Part shown: positions 60,047 through 64,000 of the stretch, piece after piece | Layout of the letters: each line of letters starts with the position of its first letter | Position numbering within the stretch: the stretch's first letter is position 1 | Assembly (NCBI RefSeq): GCF_000621585.1 | Contig: NZ_JHXY01000006.1 | Coordinates: 186,001-250,000 of the forward strand | Source: [Eubacterium] cellulosolvens LD2006 | Lineage (GTDB): Bacteria > Bacillota > Clostridia > Lachnospirales > Lachnospiraceae | Direction of reading: 5' to 3' | DNA: 64,000 bases | Notes under the pieces: model-generated | Databases searched by the model: none | What the model saw: only the letters and a program-made list of their open reading frames with translations | Told to the model about the DNA's origin: nothing | Made by a program: the position numbers and the translations under genes

Positions 60047-61339
60047 TCAACCCACGCGGAGACGGAATTTCTGAATTTCCCTCTCATCGCTGACTCTCTC
60101 GATCTCAGCTCCAAGGTCGCGGAACTTTCGATCGAAATCCTCATACCCGCGCAGAATGTAGATAATATCGTCCACAACGGTGATTCCTTCCGCTGCCAGT
60201 CCGGCGATGACAAGTGCTGCGCCTGCTCTAAGATCCGGTGCGCTGACTCTTGCGCCTGTGAGAGAATCCGTACCATCGATGATCGCGGAATTTCCCTCAA
60301 CCTTAATGGTAGCTCCCATGCGTGTCAGCTCGTCTGCGTATTTAAAGCGGTTCTCGAAGATACTCTCCGTGACAATACTCGTTCCCTCAGCAAGGGTCAG
60401 CGTAACTGCCATCTGCGGCTGCATATCTGTCGGGAATCCCGGATAAGGAAGGGTCTTCACATGTGTCCTGGTGAGTCTGCGCTTCGCGCATACGCGCACA
60501 GCGTCATCGAACTCCTCCACTTCACAGCCGATCTCCTGCATCTTTGCCGTCATTGCCTCAAGATGCTTCGGGATGACGTCCTTAATCAGAACATCGCCTC
60601 TGGTAGCTGCCGCTGCCATCATATACGTACCGGCCTCGATCATGTCCGGAACTACAGCGTATGCCGTCTTGTGCAGACTCTCAACGCCGCGGATACGGAT
60701 GACATCGGTACCGGCGCCCTTGATATTCGCTCCCATGCTATTCAGGAAGTTCGCCACGTCTACGACATGCGGCTCCTTGGCTGCATTCTCAATAATTGTA
60801 TTGCCGCGGGCCAGTGCCGCAGCCATCATGATATTGATGGTAGCTCCTACGGATACCATATCCAGGAAGATATGCGCTCCGTGGAGATCCTCAGCGGAAG
60901 CCATGATTACGCCATGCTTGATGTTGACTGTTGCGCCAAGCGCGCGAAAGCCTTTCAAATGCTGATCGATCGGTCTGCTTCCGATGTTGCATCCGCCCGG
61001 AAGCGGAACCTCTGCATGTTTGTATTTTCCAAGAAGAGCACCCAGAAGATAGTAGGATGCGCGGATCTTCTTAATAAACTCATAATCAACGCTGACAGAA
61101 CCGATCGATGATCCGTTGATCTTGACGGAATGGCGATCAATTCTATCTACCTCTGCTCCGATCTCGCCGATGGCCTCGAGCAGAACATTTATATCACTGA
61201 CATCCGGAATGTTTTCCACAAGTACCGGCTCATTTGTCATTATTGCAGCAGTCAGGATAGCAAGTGCAGCGTTTTTGGCTCCCCCAATTTCCACTTCACC
61301 AACGAGAGGATTCCCTCCCTTGATTACATACTTATCCAT
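60047..61339 (-). CDS. murA: UDP-N-acetylglucosamine 1-carboxyvinyltransferase
   Basis: A 430-residue EPSP-synthase-fold enzyme that catalyses the first committed step of peptidoglycan synthesis (enolpyruvyl transfer to UDP-GlcNAc), the fosfomycin target. The active-site cysteine is in PLPGGCNIGSRPIDQHL; substrate-binding GGAKNAALAIL and TDMQPQMAVTLTLAEG are present. Start follows GAGGTAAAT. Promoter at 61437-61465. Firmicutes often have two MurA paralogues; only one is in the window. Confidence 0.96.
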   Translation of the reverse strand: MDKYVIKGGNPLVGEVEIGGAKNAALAILTAAIMTNEPVLVENIPDVSDINVLLEAIGEIGAEVDRIDRHSVKINGSSIGSVSVDYEFIKKIRASYYLLGALLGKYKHAEVPLPGGCNIGSRPIDQHLKGFRALGATVNIKHGVIMASAEDLHGAHIFLDMVSVGATINIMMAAALARGNTIIENAAKEPHVVDVANFLNSMGANIKGAGTDVIRIRGVESLHKTAYAVVPDMIEAGTYMMAAAATRGDVLIKDVIPKHLEAMTAKMQEIGCEVEEFDDAVRVCAKRRLTRTHVKTLPYPGFPTDMQPQMAVTLTLAEGTSIVTESIFENRFKYADELTRMGATIKVEGNSAIIDGTDSLTGARVSAPDLRAGAALVIAGLAAEGITVVDDIIYILRGYEDFDRKFRDLGAEIERVSDEREIQKFRLRVG

Positions 61340-61436
61340 ATTTACCTCAAATTCTATCAGCTGCTTTCTCCCCAGTCGGCAGCCGATGATTCAAATCATG
61401 TGCCGAAAAAAACGGCGTCTCAAGATTCGTCTTATA

Positions 61437-61465
61437 ATAATAACCTATGAACTCGCATTTGTAAA
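61437..61465 (-). promoter_or_regulatory. Promoter of murA
   Basis: TTTACA (61460-61465), 17-nt spacer, TATTAT (61437-61442) on the minus strand, about 95 bp before the start codon. The rest of the 259-bp aroK-murA gap is AT-rich with no supported ORF. Confidence 0.55.
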
Positions 61466-61598
61466 CCAGAATCGCCGCCAGGCCGCGTCACTGTTCGCTT
61501 TCGCGAAAAAAGCGTCAGCTTTTCATGCGTTTCCCCCTTGTTTTTTCAGATATTTTTTCCTATTTTCGTGACTATTTTTGATAATAGTTAAAGATTTT

Positions 61599-62093
61599 TT
61601 ACAGTGATTTTTCGATCAGACTGAGTGTATCTTCGATATCCTTTCCGGTCTCATCGATGATAATGTCCGCATATTTCTCGTAGAGCACACTTCTTTCTTC
61701 GAAGATATCCCGGAGTGTCTGACCTGCGCGGAGAACAACTCCCCTGTTGTGAAGATTACCAAGTCTCTTTTCCAGCTCATCAAAAGGAAGCTTCAGATAG
61801 ATGACCGTAGCGATTTCTTTCAGATGAGCCATCGCGTTCTCCCCGTAGACGGCGCTTCCTCCGGTGGCAATGACCGCCTTTTCGGCGTCGATCGATGCGT
61901 TTACCTGATCCTCGATCCTCAGGAATCCATCCGTTCCCTCCTGCTCGATGATCTCTTTCAGAAGGCGCTTCTCCCGTTTCTGGATCAGAAGATCCGAATC
62001 CATGAATTCGTAGCCCAGTTCCTTTGCGAGTATAACTCCGATCGTACTTTTTCCTACGCCCGGCATACCGATTAATACTATATTGCTTTTCAT
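61599..62093 (-). CDS. aroK: Shikimate kinase
   Basis: A 164-residue P-loop kinase phosphorylating shikimate in aromatic amino acid synthesis. Walker A is GMPGVGKSTIG; DSDLLIQ holds the shikimate-binding Asp; GFLRIEDQV and ATGGSAVY are the substrate-contact segments; LRAGQTLRDIFEERSVLY is the lid. Start at 62093 follows AAGAGGAAAAA; the in-frame extension upstream is non-coding. Alone, with no other aro gene nearby. Confidence 0.92.
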   Translation of the reverse strand: MKSNIVLIGMPGVGKSTIGVILAKELGYEFMDSDLLIQKREKRLLKEIIEQEGTDGFLRIEDQVNASIDAEKAVIATGGSAVYGENAMAHLKEIATVIYLKLPFDELEKRLGNLHNRGVVLRAGQTLRDIFEERSVLYEKYADIIIDETGKDIEDTLSLIEKSL

Positions 62094-62196
62094 TTTTTCC
62101 TCTTGCGTATTTTCCTTATTAACACAAAGTCCGCGCCTCCTTCGGGAAGGACACGCTGCGGACAGACGACGGGCCTGTCCGGGTGACATTTCTGCC

Positions 62197-62233
62197 CAAA
62201 AAGGCTGCCACACTGTATGTAGTGCAGCAGCCT
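62197..62233 (-). terminator. Terminator after gdhA
   Basis: Minus strand AGGCTGCTGCACT / AGTGTGGCAGCCT stem with loop ACATAC followed by TTTTTGG, 40 bp after the gdhA stop codon. Confidence 0.85.
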
Positions 62234-62272
62234 CCGAAATTTCTAAATTATACTGTGATCAGCACGTAATGC

Positions 62273-63664
<1,392 letters not shown>

Positions 63665-63668
63665 TTAA

Positions 63669-63680
63669 TAGTTTAAACTA
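63669..63680. promoter_or_regulatory. Palindrome TAGTTTAAACTA downstream of the gdhA promoter
   Basis: A perfect 12-bp palindrome about 20 bp after the -10 of gdhA, near the expected transcript start. The position would suit an operator for a dimeric regulator; the family is unknown. Confidence 0.35.
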
Positions 63681-63698
63681 ATAAACTACCTGTGCCAA

Positions 63699-63727
63699 AT
63701 TATAGCATGTGCTATTTTCTCATGCAA
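63699..63727 (-). promoter_or_regulatory. Promoter of gdhA
   Basis: TTGCAT (63722-63727), 17-nt spacer, perfect TATAAT (63699-63704) preceded by TGC on the minus strand. Confidence 0.75.
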
Positions 63728-63813
63728 GAAGTTTTTTCCGATTATTCAAAAAAAGTATTGCTTTTGCTGATTTATACTTAAAATTCAGTATATTTTGCAA
63801 GTTTGAATTCAAA

Positions 63814-63844
63814 AAATGCAGAATGACGGCTGTCATCCTGCATT
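63814..63844 (-). terminator. Terminator of the gene entering from the right edge
   Basis: Minus strand ATGCAGGATGACA / TGTCATTCTGCAT-type stem (ATGCAGGATGAC and GTCATTCTGCAT, one mismatch) followed by TTTTTTG. It lies 70 bp after the stop of the partial gene at 63913. Confidence 0.7.
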
Positions 63845-63912
63845 CATGTGTATTATGTCTAATCAATGGAAAGCATCTGCCTTCTTTGTTGTGAAAGTAA
63901 CGGAGTACTTTC

Positions 63913-64000
63913 CTAAACGGCCCTTTCTTCTTTCGAAATCCGACTCATTCCGACGGCCGCATCTGTCGGATTATCAATCATTTCCTTATACAGTGTCCGC
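63913..64000 (-). CDS. C-terminal end of an unidentified protein (cut by window edge)
   Basis: The last 28 codons of a minus-strand frame, open to the window edge (frame from 63999), ending TAG at 63913-63915. It reads TLYKEMIDNPTDAAVGMSRI then SKEERAV, which looks protein-like and acidic/basic mixed. A terminator at 63814-63844 supports the end of a transcript here. The family is not recognisable from 28 residues. Confidence 0.4.
   Translation of the reverse strand, partial: RTLYKEMIDNPTDAAVGMSRISKEERAV

Overview
The window looks like chromosomal DNA of a moderately GC-rich Clostridia bacterium, most likely in the family Lachnospiraceae. Evidence: a eukaryote-type HisA, a Gram-positive Tad/Flp pilus cluster with DUF5702 and DUF6382-FHA proteins and no secretin, a FIST-domain hybrid histidine kinase, an S-box (SAM-I) riboswitch before metK, rubredoxin, long-form HPF, and consensus TTGACA/TATAAT promoters with AGGAGG ribosome sites. 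No rRNA, tRNA, CRISPR array, transposase or phage gene was seen. Assignment to genus is not possible from the sequence alone.

Layout. 1-8.2 kb: a truncated zinc-ribbon membrane protein, an orphan RhaS-like lipoprotein, hisA divergent from rubredoxin, asnS, a large membrane-anchored protein of unknown function and an RluA-type pseudouridine synthase. 8.2-8.95 kb: a dispersed repeat and a short transcription unit without a long ORF. 9-12.6 kb: FIST hybrid kinase plus stand-alone receiver. 13-20 kb: aconitase-family hydratase, pgi, mtnN and a beta-CASP metallo-beta-lactamase. 20.3-23.5 kb: a solute-binding lipoprotein and chemoreceptor bicistron with a possible sigma-D promoter. 24-25.1 kb: murG. 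25.3-36.3 kb: HIT protein, then the Tad pilus operon (minus strand) with a long structured leader. 36.3-45.3 kb: TraX-like protein, glycogen/starch genes (GH13 amylase, glgB), TatD, metG, hom. 45.4-49.9 kb: prfB (with its programmed frameshift), secA, hpf. 50-54.7 kb: rsmI, methyltransferase, ricT, holB and a guanylate-kinase-like gene, the conserved Firmicute replication/RNA-modification neighbourhood. 54.9-64 kb: unknown protein, an OmpR two-component pair, metK with its riboswitch, murA, aroK, gdhA and the end of one more gene.

How genes work together. The Tad operon holds an assembly ATPase, two membrane platform proteins, a Flp-type pilin, two TadE-like minor pilins, two prepilin peptidases, a TadZ-like localiser and an FHA protein. 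It is a near-complete export and assembly machine for a thin surface pilus. The solute-binding protein/chemoreceptor pair and the FIST kinase suggest sensing of small solutes. Central metabolism is represented by pgi, glgB, amylase, gdhA, the hydratase and hom. Translation is represented by asnS, metG, prfB, hpf and rsmI.

Beyond the genes, three families of short dispersed repeats occur between genes: F1 (about 120 bp), R (about 60 bp, always in the same orientation relative to the neighbouring transcript) and F2 (hairpins built on GAATGTCGC). The strongest candidates for undescribed biology are these repeats, the 540-bp short transcription unit at 8.4-8.9 kb, and the four-hairpin leader of the Tad operon. 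All functional claims rest on reading of motifs and context; no database search was run.
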